Origin: Acidobacteriota bacterium
GTDB lineage: Bacteria > Acidobacteriota > Terriglobia > Terriglobales > Acidobacteriaceae
Assembly: GCA_003225615.1 (NCBI GenBank)
Contig: QIAS01000190.1
Coordinates: forward strand, 616-15,869
Direction of reading: 5' to 3'
DNA length: 15,254 bases
Shown here: positions 1 to 7,455 of the stretch, one piece after another
Layout of the letters: each line of letters begins with the position of its first letter
How positions within the stretch are numbered: the stretch's first letter is position 1
Made by a program: the position numbers and the translations under genes
Notes under the pieces: model-generated
The model's input: only the letters and a program-made list of their open reading frames with translations
Databases searched by the model: none
What the model was told of the DNA's origin: nothing

Positions 1-253
1 CCAGCATTGGTAAAGACCCGTCCAGCAACGTGACGTGAAGACCAAGTTGCGCCAGACGCACTGCGATGGCGCCGGTACCGCACCCAAGATCTAGAGTGTT
101 CAAAGGCTGTCTGGCCTGCGGCAGAAACTCCTGCAAGTTGGCAAAGGCGAGATCGAGGCGCAGTCGGCCTTCGGGCGTCTCGAGGTAGGCGGCGTACTTC
201 GCTGCGCCGGTCCGGAACCGTTCGAAGTCGTCCTTGGCGGTCATTTCCTTCAT
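1..253 (-). CDS. Class I SAM-dependent methyltransferase, CmoM-like, 3' part outside window
   Basis: Only the first 84 codons lie inside the window; the gene continues past the left edge. The product is expected to be a cytoplasmic Rossmann-fold methyltransferase using S-adenosylmethionine. Seen: motif I DLGCGTG at residues 55-61 followed by an acidic residue in LLDGS (D78), the usual ribose-binding acid. An N-terminal stretch LETPEGRLRLDLAF precedes it and recalls the GTTKGQLRQAI segment of the tRNA-uridine methyltransferase CmoM and its relatives. Two in-frame ATGs are possible, at 253 and 244; neither has a well-placed Shine-Dalgarno. AAGGAA sits one base before the second ATG, which is too close. 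The substrate cannot be assigned because the specificity-determining C-terminal half is missing. Confidence is high for the methyltransferase class and low for CmoM function. Confidence 0.85.
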   Translation of the reverse strand, partial: MKEMTAKDDFERFRTGAAKYAAYLETPEGRLRLDLAFANLQEFLPQARQPLNTLDLGCGTGAIAVRLAQLGLHVTLLDGSLPML

Positions 254-396
254 GCGCCACTGAGGCAAAGTCGCCCCGTTCGAGTCGCAGTGAGTACCCG
301 AGCGTATACCGAAAAGATTAGGAACGACAAGTCGGCTTCAGGGAAGTGACCCCGACTGACATTCCAATAGTCGAAAATCGCGGCTTAGGTCCGCAT

Positions 397-1062
397 TCAG
401 GGTGCCAGTTGTGTGCCGAATTTACCCGATCCGAAAACTCGGACAAAAGACAAACGGAGAAGCCTTAAAAGGCTGGCACTTCGCAGCACCTGTTCCAATA
501 AATCAGGATTCTTTATTCGTTTCTGTAGTTCCGACGCCGGCCAACTATTACGCAGGAAAGCTGAGATCAATCCGCGCCTCAATCGTTCGCACTTGTCCCA
601 GTTCGAGATCCAAGACAACTCTGGCACAAATGGTTCCACAACAATCCACGCACTGTCGCTTAACCGTTGGTCCCAAGCCGCTTGATGGACATATTCGAAT
701 GATTCGGCGACCAATTCGAGGGGAGCAGGCGGCGCATCGTTGAGTGCCAAAGCGAGCAAGAACACGGAAACATATGTCCGATCACTGTCCGTTCCGTGCG
801 TCCGCAAATGTCGCGAAGTGCGAAGCCGCACTGAAGTGTCACGCTGTGATATTTTTGATGAAAACGGCGCAACAACACGTGCGATTGCGATGAGGACGGG
901 AAAAGACCTCTCTGGCCCCTCTTCAAACCACTCCATTACTGAGGATAAATGACTCCGTAACGATTCCCTACAGGTGTCGGACATTGCACCGTTGTGAGTT
1001 TCACTCCAGCCAAGTATCGCGAATACAGATTCTCTCCCCCAAAGATCCGAGTTTGCCGGCAT
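397..1062 (-). CDS. Unrecognised protein, possibly the C-terminal remnant of a larger one
   Basis: An open minus-strand frame. From about 1062 down to the TGA at 397 it looks protein-like: alternating hydrophobic stretches (SFPVLIAIARVV, VSVFLLALALN), then a tryptophan-rich segment (AWIVVEPFVPELSWISNWDKC) followed by CERLRRGLISAF and a basic helix-rich tail. Candidate starts are ATG 1062 (221 aa) and ATG 984 (195 aa); neither has a good SD. The frame stays open up to 1356, but residues coded above 1062 are Arg/Ser/Gly-rich without pattern and look non-coding. I do not recognise the family. The lack of SD and the abrupt loss of protein-like character upstream suggest the C-terminal piece of a larger protein whose front has decayed. 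A short intact hypothetical gene is the alternative. Confidence 0.45.
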   Translation of the reverse strand: MPANSDLWGRESVFAILGWSETHNGAMSDTCRESLRSHLSSVMEWFEEGPERSFPVLIAIARVVAPFSSKISQRDTSVRLRTSRHLRTHGTDSDRTYVSVFLLALALNDAPPAPLELVAESFEYVHQAAWDQRLSDSAWIVVEPFVPELSWISNWDKCERLRRGLISAFLRNSWPASELQKRIKNPDLLEQVLRSASLLRLLRLSFVRVFGSGKFGTQLAP

Positions 1063-1716
1063 TGCGGCATAAAAACCGCAACGAAAGGAAAATCTCAAGA
1101 TCGTAAAGCGCGCAGACTGCCAGGTCCCACCCTGTCCGAGTGAGCGATGGAAATCAAAACTTTCCTCAGGCTCCCCACTGACTGTTTTGGGACTGGCAGA
1201 GAACACCAACTCAATCTTCTGCGAAGGCCCTCGCGGGCCCGAGGCAGCAAATGGATGTCCAGTTCTGCGAACGCAGGGACCACAGCCGAGAGGCACCAGA
1301 TGCGAGCTGAAGATCTTGACCGGGAAATGCGCGCTCTCTCGAGCGCGCCTGGCCACGTGTGTTTTTCCTTGACAGAAGACTTACATGGATGGATGTCGGT
1401 CGGCCGTCGTTACCGGCAGTGGCAACTTCCCAGATGCCGACTTTTGGCCCGCGTGGCTGAAAGTTTGTCCGAAGCATAACTTCCGGTTAGCCCGTCATCC
1501 GATAGCAATCGCGCGAACTTGCTGTCCTGAGTCACTAGGCAGCAGATGAGCCCCTAGTTTTTCACCATGTAGTTCATCACAAACCGAGTAGCCGATCGTA
1601 TGGCAATTAATACGTGATCGGTGCGAGTGCTTCGCCAGCGCTCGAATCGAGCGGCAAAAACGATGTTTTCACAAGCGGCACATAACGTAATGGACGGAAC
1701 TTCTGTCAGTTGCTTA
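1063..1716. other. Gene-poor stretch between the unrecognised frame and the dioxygenase gene
   Basis: Several short frames overlap here on both strands, but none shows a recognisable family, a good SD or convincing residue composition. The minus-strand frame ending at 1554 overlaps the 3' end of the dioxygenase gene. If the left-hand reading frame is a remnant of a larger gene, part of this stretch would be its decayed upstream portion. No clear terminator or promoter was seen. Confidence 0.5.
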
Positions 1717-2499
1717 TCAGCCCACTTGGACTGCAAGCATCGAAACCGAACCGCCATCGACACCCTCAACAGGAAATGTGAGCGAATCAGATTGTATGCG
1801 AGAGCCGGCCACGTAAAGCAGCGGCAAATAATGGTCCGGTGTGGGCACTGCTAGTTCTGCTTCGCTTCCGAGTTGATGCTCGTAATTGAGCAGGGGCTTG
1901 TACTCTCCGGCCAGGAGCAGCTCGCGGATTCTCGTTTCAAACGATACCGCCCAATCGTACGGCTCAGGTGCGTGCCTGCCCCATGCATAGGCATGTAGGT
2001 TATGCACGACGTTGCCGCTGCCGAAGATCAGAATGCCTTCTTCTCGAAGGAGCGCCAAACGCTTGCCGATCTCGTAGTGGAACGAAGGTGGTTGCGTTTC
2101 ATCAATGCTGAGTTGAACTACTGGAATATCAGCTTGTGGATAGACGTGGCACAAAACTGACCAAGTACCGTGATCGAGACCCCAGCGGTCGTCGCGACGC
2201 ACTGGCACAGGTGTGAGCAGTTTCTGGATGCGCATAGCGAGGTCAGGGTCGCCGGGCGCGGGATATTGCACCTGATACAGCTCGCGGGGAAAGCCGCCGA
2301 AGTCGTGGATCGTCCTCGGTGCGGTGCTCACGGTGACGGCTGCGTCTTCGATATACCAGTGTGCCGACACTGAAAGTATCGCCTTCGGCTTCGGCAAACT
2401 CGCGCCGATGGCTGCCCACCGCTGTGTATAAGGATTCACCAGCAGCGCATTCATCGGATTTCCGTGCCCAATGAACAAAGCTGGCATCCGGTCGGCCAT
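1717..2499 (-). CDS. ygiD: LigB-superfamily extradiol dioxygenase, YgiD/4,5-DOPA dioxygenase type
   Basis: A 260-residue protein of the class III extradiol ring-cleavage dioxygenase family; E. coli YgiD has nearly the same length. Members bind Fe(II) or Zn and open catecholic rings such as DOPA between C4 and C5. Visible landmarks: FIGHGNPM with H12, SAHWY with H47, GLDHGTW with H110, FGSGNVVHN with H166 and TPDHYLP with H223, together covering the family's metal and active-site histidines. The start at ATG 2499 places the first histidine motif seven residues after the second Met, as expected. The frame is open further upstream, but that part overlaps the SnoaL gene and is Arg/Gly-rich. The SD is weak and the start lies 17 nt after the SnoaL stop, so translation may depend on the upstream gene. 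The natural substrate is unknown. Confidence 0.93.
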   Translation of the reverse strand: MADRMPALFIGHGNPMNALLVNPYTQRWAAIGASLPKPKAILSVSAHWYIEDAAVTVSTAPRTIHDFGGFPRELYQVQYPAPGDPDLAMRIQKLLTPVPVRRDDRWGLDHGTWSVLCHVYPQADIPVVQLSIDETQPPSFHYEIGKRLALLREEGILIFGSGNVVHNLHAYAWGRHAPEPYDWAVSFETRIRELLLAGEYKPLLNYEHQLGSEAELAVPTPDHYLPLLYVAGSRIQSDSLTFPVEGVDGGSVSMLAVQVG

Positions 2500-2516
2500 T
2501 GTTCGTTGGCTCGTCG

Positions 2517-2975
2517 TTACGCCGCCTTTTGCTCTTGGCCCGGCATTACGCCGATTTGTCTCAGCATGCCCATGAGATCGTAAAAAAGATTTTCTTCCAC
2601 GATCTGGCCCTGTTCGTTCCATCGTGCGACGGTACAGAAATCAATGTGAAAGCTTTTATTCGTGGGCTGAATGATGGTTCCGTCGGGCATAGTCATTGCG
2701 CCCTTCATGGTTCCCGTAAAATCGGCGACGGTGCACGTCCATTCACCCTGTGCCAGCATGATCTTGTAGGGATTATTGATGAGATGCTGGTCAGGGAACA
2801 TCTTGAAGAATGCAATCGCTTCCTGTTCGTGCGCGTCCACGCCGTGGGTGGGCGGCTGGTTGGGCCAGCGCACGATGCAATCCTTCTGGTGATATCTCCG
2901 AAACGTTTGCAAGTCCTGCCCGTTCCACGAATCATCCAGCTTCTTCATGTTTTGCAGGTTTGTTGCAGCATCCAT
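2517..2975 (-). CDS. SnoaL-like (NTF2-fold) protein, ester/polyketide cyclase family
   Basis: A 152-residue single-domain protein. The sequence follows the SnoaL/ester-cyclase pattern: an N-terminal helix with DDSWNGQDLQTFRRYH, the acidic/aromatic strand DCIVRWPNQ, HGVDAHEQEAIAFFKMFPDQHL, and a C-terminal sheet with FCTVARWNEQGQIVEENLFYD. Known members include polyketide cyclases, but most homologues in soil bacteria are uncharacterised hydrolase- or isomerase-like enzymes with a cone-shaped pocket. The ATG is preceded by AAGGAGG at good spacing, which fixes the start. It sits between the small acidic protein gene and the dioxygenase gene on the same strand, with gaps of 42 and 17 nt, suggesting co-transcription. 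A role in the same small-molecule pathway as the dioxygenase is inference. Confidence 0.85.
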   Translation of the reverse strand: MDAATNLQNMKKLDDSWNGQDLQTFRRYHQKDCIVRWPNQPPTHGVDAHEQEAIAFFKMFPDQHLINNPYKIMLAQGEWTCTVADFTGTMKGAMTMPDGTIIQPTNKSFHIDFCTVARWNEQGQIVEENLFYDLMGMLRQIGVMPGQEQKAA

Positions 2976-3003
2976 GATGCGCCTCCTTGCTTTGTCGTTT
3001 AAC

Positions 3004-3024
3004 CGCCTGCAAGTCTTTCAGGCG
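3004..3024. promoter_or_regulatory. Inverted repeat over the stop codon of the small acidic protein gene
   Basis: A perfect 6-bp repeat, CGCCTG at 3004-3009 and CAGGCG at 3019-3024, with a 9-nt loop. It spans the stop codon at 3018-3020. No T tract follows on the minus strand, so it is a poor intrinsic terminator. It could be an mRNA stability hairpin between cistrons, or chance. Confidence 0.25.
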
Positions 3025-3287
3025 ACGTCTTTGTCGTTGTTTAGGTACTCTGCCGGTACATCATCTTCGGGTACTTCGCGAGTCTTAACTTCAGAAACAT
3101 CGGGCGGCTTGGCGTCTTCGACGCCCCCAACCCCCTCCGCTTCAAACGCATTTCCTTCTTCCACTAATTCCTCGACGCTTTCAGAATCCGCATCAGCAAC
3201 GTCGGAAAGCTGCTGAAGATCCCCAGATTGACCCGCGGATGCTGGTCCGAGTTCATCCTTCTTCTTATATTGTTTTCTCTCGAGCAT
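3018..3287 (-). CDS. Small acidic conserved hypothetical protein
   Basis: An 89-residue, strongly acidic protein with no signal peptide or membrane segment. It starts with a short basic patch (LERKQYKKK), then DELGPASAGQSGDLQ, then a Glu/Asp-rich run (ADADSESVEELVEEG), and ends in REVPEDDVPAEYLNND. I recall similar short proteins with the DELGPASAGQSGD and REVPEDDVP blocks in soil Acidobacteriota and Proteobacteria; their function is unknown. The ATG at 3287 follows GGAGAG at 7-nt spacing, and translation from the earlier in-frame codon at 3332 is less likely. The composition suggests an intrinsically disordered or charge-mediated binding protein; that is inference. It lies in the same-strand run between the oxidoreductase (65 nt upstream) and SnoaL genes. 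Confidence 0.8.
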   Translation of the reverse strand: MLERKQYKKKDELGPASAGQSGDLQQLSDVADADSESVEELVEEGNAFEAEGVGGVEDAKPPDVSEVKTREVPEDDVPAEYLNNDKDVA

Positions 3288-3352
3288 GAATACACTCTCC
3301 GCAATTGATATTTGCTGTCTGGAGCAGACCAACGAAACATAGCGTTGGTTCT

Positions 3353-4270
3353 CTAGGCTACTTTGAGGATCACCTTACCGCGTGTTTTGCCGCTCTCGCT
3401 GAGTTCCTGCGCTTGCTTTGCTTGGTTGAGATTCATGGTTTCGCTGACCCGAGGTTTAACTGCGCCCTTTTCGACAAGACTTGCGAGTTCTACCAGGTCT
3501 CTGGCGTTTCGTCTCATAATTACTTGGACAGCACGAATTCCAGCATGTTGCGCCGCCGCTTCATCGATCGGCTGAACCGTGGTGGCAAGCACTCCGCCCC
3601 TCTTGATCACACCATAGGAACGTGCGAGTGTGTCTCCGCCTACAAGATCGACGACGGCGTCCACTCCAATCGCCTTATCTTCGAAACGCTCGCGTTGATA
3701 ATCGACAATTTCATCTACTCCCAAGGATTTGAGGTATTCAATGTCGCCACTGGCGGCAGTGCCGATCACGCGAGCACCCAAATTGTTCGCGATCTGCGAA
3801 GCATACGAGCCTACGCCGCCGGCAGCGCCGTGGATGAGAATTGTCATCCCTGATTTCGCAGCCACTACATCACGAATAATCTGTAGTGCGGTCGAACCGG
3901 CCGTAGGCAGCGCCGCTGCTATGGTGAAATCCAGGGTGTCGGGAATGGCGGCCACAGTCGATGCTGGAGCAGCAGCGTATTCGGCATAGGTACCCTGTGC
4001 GAACCCAAAGACCCTGTCACCAGAAGCAAATTCAGTGACATTCTTCCCAACCTCGACGACTTCGCCTGCGAAATCCTGTCCCATTGTGATGGGGAAATTG
4101 GCCGGTCGTACCTGCTTCATGTAGCCTTGCCTGATCTTCCAATCAATGGGGTTTACGCCTGCGTCTCGAATTCTGACGAGAAGTTGATCATCTGTTATCG
4201 ACAAACGCGGAACTTCTTCCAGCTTCAGCGTGCTGGCATCACCATATTGGTGGATGCGAATTGCTTTCAT
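3353..4270 (-). CDS. NADP-dependent MDR oxidoreductase, zinc-free quinone-reductase-like
   Basis: A 305-residue medium-chain dehydrogenase/reductase. The N-terminal GroES-like domain runs from MKAIRIHQYG through VNPIDWKIRQGY and MGQDFAGEVVEVG (residues 1 to about 110). The Rossmann domain carries the nucleotide-binding IHGAAGGVGSYASQIA at about 147-161. The C-terminal part ends RGKVILKV, typical of quinone-oxidoreductase-like enzymes. The catalytic and structural zinc cysteines of alcohol dehydrogenases are absent, so this is the zinc-independent branch that reduces quinones or alpha,beta-unsaturated carbonyls with NADPH. The ATG at 4270 is preceded by GGAGG five bases away; the longer frame to 4444 lacks conserved sequence and is rejected. 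It is the first gene of the minus-strand run and is divergent from the glycosidase gene. Confidence 0.93.
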   Translation of the reverse strand: MKAIRIHQYGDASTLKLEEVPRLSITDDQLLVRIRDAGVNPIDWKIRQGYMKQVRPANFPITMGQDFAGEVVEVGKNVTEFASGDRVFGFAQGTYAEYAAAPASTVAAIPDTLDFTIAAALPTAGSTALQIIRDVVAAKSGMTILIHGAAGGVGSYASQIANNLGARVIGTAASGDIEYLKSLGVDEIVDYQRERFEDKAIGVDAVVDLVGGDTLARSYGVIKRGGVLATTVQPIDEAAAQHAGIRAVQVIMRRNARDLVELASLVEKGAVKPRVSETMNLNQAKQAQELSESGKTRGKVILKVA

Positions 4271-4577
4271 TGTGACCTCCAGAAGAAAACATCGTAAGCA
4301 GAAGTGGGTCGCTGGTTTATCGAGGACGAAAACGTTCACGCGTGACAGCTGGTGATCTCTCACGCGCGCCAATTCTGCAAATATACATCCGACGCGCTCC
4401 TGTTTGTCCAGAATTACGTAGTCTGGACTTGGAAAATCGAACATAGTCCTGTGCCAGTCTTGCAGAAGGCGTTGAGATATCTGCCGGTGGTACCATCAGG
4501 CGTTCAGAAAGGGTGGCTACCCTTGCTGATCACTAGACATCGAAAACCTTTCACCCCTTTTCCAACCGAGGTCTCGA
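4271..4577. other. Divergent intergenic region between oxidoreductase and glycosidase genes
   Basis: These 307 nt should hold promoters for both flanking transcription units. No clear sigma-70 consensus was found on either strand. Two symmetrical elements stand out: a 10-bp palindrome TCACGCGTGA at 4336-4345 and the inverted repeat at 4406-4428, listed separately. Open frames crossing the region show no protein-like features. Confidence 0.5.
4406..4428. promoter_or_regulatory. Perfect 7-bp inverted repeat, candidate operator in divergent promoter region
   Basis: GTCCAGA at 4406-4412 and TCTGGAC at 4422-4428 are exact reverse complements separated by 9 nt. This matches the size of a dimeric repressor half-site pair. 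It lies 136 bp upstream of the oxidoreductase start and 150 bp upstream of the glycosidase start, so it could control both units. No regulator gene is present next to it in the window. An RNA hairpin in the leader is the alternative. Confidence 0.35.
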
Positions 4578-6170
4578 ATGGGCAGCAACTTCGTTCACGC
4601 ACGGTTCTGTTTTTCCGTCGTTGCGGTCGTGGTTGTTCTTGCCTCCCTACCACTTCAGGTTCAAGCCCAAGCAGTGTCACTCGATCCCGCAAAGCTGCCT
4701 CGCGTCGGCACCGTGGATGAGCGATTTGCCTCATACAACATCGAAATGGCGGAGGTGACCGGCGGGAACTTCTGGAAACCATACCACGGCCAAAACTCGG
4801 CTGCAGAGGGGAGAAAGCCTGCCGAATCAGCGTCAATCCCAGCGGGCATGGACCCAAACCTTTATCAATATCGCCCACCCATCAATCTAACGAACCCTCG
4901 TCTGCGGAAGCTCGCGGCCGCACTTGGACCTGCTTATGTGCGAGTGAGCGGCACGTGGGCGAATTCGGTTTATTTCGCGAGTTCAGAGAATCCGCCGGAG
5001 AAAGCTCCTGCAGGCTACAGTGGCGTGCTGACGCGAAAGGAATGGAAGGGAGTCATCGATTTTGTGCACGCGGTCGATGGCAAGCTCGTAACTTCTTTCG
5101 CTACCAGCACCGGTACGCACAACGCGCAAGGCGTGTGGACACCACAAGAGGCCAGCGCATGGATCGAGTACACAAAGTCCATCGGAGGGCAGATCGCAGC
5201 CGCCGAGTTCATGAATGAGCCGACCTACGCTGCCATGGGCGGAGCGCCGAAGGATTACAACGCCGCTGATTACGCTCGCGATATTGCGGTATTCAAGCCT
5301 TGGTTGAAAGAGAATTCCCCCGGCACAGTGTTTCTCGGTCCTGGGCCTGTGGGTGAAGGACCGTTCGCGATCGCCATGGCTGGAATGCTGCATACAGAAG
5401 ACCTGCTTAAAGCGACCGGGCCCGTATTCGATGTTTTTTCTTACCACTTGTATGCCGCTGCATCCCAACGATGCGCAAGCATGGGTGATAAGGGCCAGAC
5501 GACAGCGACCGCCGCGCTGTCCGAGGATTGGCTTTCCCGCCCCGAGAAGATTGACGAATACTATGCTACCCTCCGCGATCGCTTTGAACCTGGTAAGCCT
5601 CTGTGGATCACCGAAACAGCCGACGCAGCCTGTGGGGGAAATCCCTGGGCTTCAACGTTCATTGATTCGTTTCGATATTCAATCGAGCATGCCAGCTTGG
5701 CGCGTCGCGGCGTGAAAGTCATCATGCACAACACGCTGGCAGCGAGTGACTACGGACTGCTCGACCAGAACACTTTTGAGCCCAGACCGAATTACTGGGT
5801 GACCTTATTGTGGCGCCGGCTTATGGGGACAACTGTGCTCGACTCGCAAATCTCCGTTCCAGCCAACACCTCCGTGTACTCTCAATGTCTCAAAGGTGAG
5901 AGCGGGGGCGTAACGCTCCTGATCATCAACGCTGACCGGCAGCACAGCTTCAATCTGGATTTACCGGCAGCCAGCCAGCGCTATACATTGACTGCTGAAA
6001 AACTCGAAGACACAACCGTTGAGCTGAATGGAAAACCACTACGGCTCACGAGCAGTGGAGATCTGCCGCAATTCGGGGGCGAGCCTGTCAAAGCCGGGCG
6101 CATAAGCTTCGCGCCTACTAGCATTACCTATCTAACTATTCGAAACGCTGGCAACGCGAATTGTCAGTAG
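4578..6170 (+). CDS. Secreted GH79-family glycoside hydrolase (beta-glucuronidase/heparanase-like)
   Basis: A 530-residue protein with an N-terminal signal peptide: basic N-region, hydrophobic VVAVVVVLASLPL and an AQA cleavage motif near residue 31. It is therefore exported, probably to the periplasm or outside. The body is a clan GH-A TIM barrel. The acid/base glutamate is E214 in AAEFMNEPTY and the nucleophile is E346 in LWITETADAACGG; between them is FDVFSYHLYAAA with H290. The C-terminal ~100 residues form a beta-rich domain (GVTLLIINADRQHSFNL), as in heparanase and bacterial GH79 enzymes that cleave glucuronic-acid-containing glycans. The ATG at 4578 follows GAGGT with 5-nt spacing. It is the first gene of a plus-strand run, 22 nt before the amidohydrolase gene. 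The family call is strong; the exact substrate is not determined. Confidence 0.88.
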   Translation: MGSNFVHARFCFSVVAVVVVLASLPLQVQAQAVSLDPAKLPRVGTVDERFASYNIEMAEVTGGNFWKPYHGQNSAAEGRKPAESASIPAGMDPNLYQYRPPINLTNPRLRKLAAALGPAYVRVSGTWANSVYFASSENPPEKAPAGYSGVLTRKEWKGVIDFVHAVDGKLVTSFATSTGTHNAQGVWTPQEASAWIEYTKSIGGQIAAAEFMNEPTYAAMGGAPKDYNAADYARDIAVFKPWLKENSPGTVFLGPGPVGEGPFAIAMAGMLHTEDLLKATGPVFDVFSYHLYAAASQRCASMGDKGQTTATAALSEDWLSRPEKIDEYYATLRDRFEPGKPLWITETADAACGGNPWASTFIDSFRYSIEHASLARRGVKVIMHNTLAASDYGLLDQNTFEPRPNYWVTLLWRRLMGTTVLDSQISVPANTSVYSQCLKGESGGVTLLIINADRQHSFNLDLPAASQRYTLTAEKLEDTTVELNGKPLRLTSSGDLPQFGGEPVKAGRISFAPTSITYLTIRNAGNANCQ

Positions 6171-6192
6171 CTATCCCGAGAGGTATTGAAAT

Positions 6193-7455
6193 ATGGCGGA
6201 AACGGCACATGAAGCGCAGACGATTCTTGCCAATCTGCAAGCGTTGATTCCCGATCTTGAATCCGTTTACAAAGACATTCATTCCCACCCCGAACTGTCG
6301 ATGCAGGAGAACCGGACGTCCAAAATCGCCGCGGAGCGACTCCAGTCGGCGGGTTATGAGGTAACACCTGGCGTTGGAAAAACCGGAGTAGTCGGGGTAC
6401 TCCGCAATGGTGAAGGCCCGGTTATCATGCTTCGGGCCGATATGGACGCTCTGCCGGTCCACGAGGCAACCGGCTTGCCGTATGCAAGCAAAGTAACAGC
6501 CAATGAAAACGGAAAATCTGTACCGGTGATGCATGCCTGCGGCCATGACATGCACGTAACGTGGCTGATTGGAGCAGCCACATTGATGGCGAAAAGTCGC
6601 AACGCATGGCGAGGTACGCTGATGCCCGTTTTTCAACCAGCGGAGGAAACCGGCGCCGGCGCGCAAGCAATGATTGACGATGGCTTGTTCAAGCGCTTTC
6701 CAAAACCGAACGCGATACTCGGACAGCACGTGATGGTCGGATCCTCAGGCATAATTAGCACGCGCCCGGGCGTGATCACCTCTGCAGGAGACAGCCTGCA
6801 GATTCGAATGTTTGGCCGGGGTGCTCACGGCTCCATGCCCCAATCGAGTATCGATCCGGTTGTTATGGCTGCTGCAACTGTGCTTCGCCTGCAGACCATT
6901 GTGTCGCGTGAACTCGCTCCAACCGATGCAGCGGTAGTAACCGTCGGATCACTTCAGGCCGGCACGAAAGAGAACGTTATTCCCGACGAGGCAGTTATCA
7001 AGCTGAACGTGCGTACTTTCGATGAAGATGTTCGAAAGCACGTGCTGGATGCCATCGAACGCATCGTCAACGCGGAAGCAGAAGCGTCGAGGGCTCCTAA
7101 GAAACCGGAGATCACTTTGCTCGACCATTACGCCTTTGTGAAGAATGATGCAGAGGCGACAAAGCGTGCAGTCGCTGCCTTTCGCAGCTTCTTCCCATCG
7201 GACCGCGTGAAAGACACTCAACCAACGACGGCGAGCGAAGATTTCGGCTCCTTTGGAACTGAGTGGCAGGTCCCCTCTGTCTTCTGGTTTGTCGGCGGCA
7301 CGGATCCCGAGACATATGCCAAGGCTAAGAAGTCTGGCACAGTTGCCGATCTCCCGACCAACCACAACCCGCGCTTCGCACCAGTTATTCACCCGACTTT
7401 GGAGACAGGCGTCGAGGCACTGGTCGTAGCCTCTCAAGACTGGTTGGCGACATGA
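6193..7455 (+). CDS. M20D-family amidohydrolase, hippurate/IAA-amino-acid hydrolase type
   Basis: A 420-residue cytoplasmic metallohydrolase that removes acyl groups from N-acyl amino acids or related amides using a di-metal centre. The fold is a catalytic domain interrupted by a dimerisation domain. Motifs: RADMDALPV at 81-89; HACGHDMH at 114-121 supplying C116 and H118; FQPAEETGAGA with E151/E152; LGQHV with H179; and the C-terminal HNPRFAP with H391. The dimerisation domain spans roughly residues 195-310 (GRGAHGSMP at its start). No signal peptide is seen. GAGAGG lies eight to nine bases before the ATG. The gene ends in an ATGA overlap with the next gene, indicating translational coupling. 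Substrate specificity within M20D (hippurate, indole-acetyl amino acids, N-acetyl amino acids) cannot be read from sequence. Confidence 0.94.
   Translation: MAETAHEAQTILANLQALIPDLESVYKDIHSHPELSMQENRTSKIAAERLQSAGYEVTPGVGKTGVVGVLRNGEGPVIMLRADMDALPVHEATGLPYASKVTANENGKSVPVMHACGHDMHVTWLIGAATLMAKSRNAWRGTLMPVFQPAEETGAGAQAMIDDGLFKRFPKPNAILGQHVMVGSSGIISTRPGVITSAGDSLQIRMFGRGAHGSMPQSSIDPVVMAAATVLRLQTIVSRELAPTDAAVVTVGSLQAGTKENVIPDEAVIKLNVRTFDEDVRKHVLDAIERIVNAEAEASRAPKKPEITLLDHYAFVKNDAEATKRAVAAFRSFFPSDRVKDTQPTTASEDFGSFGTEWQVPSVFWFVGGTDPETYAKAKKSGTVADLPTNHNPRFAPVIHPTLETGVEALVVASQDWLAT

Noticed and set aside
1554..1769. Minus-strand frame of 71 residues ending in TRFVMNYMVKN
   Set aside because: It starts inside the dioxygenase gene in another frame, has no SD, and no family is recognised.
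2499..3002. Plus-strand frame of 167 residues
   Set aside because: It lies antisense to the SnoaL gene, whose product and SD are clear; the residue pattern mirrors that gene.
4352..4720. Plus-strand frame of 122 residues across the divergent intergenic region
   Set aside because: It overlaps the start of the GH79 gene in another frame and turns Arg/Ser-rich; no SD supports it.
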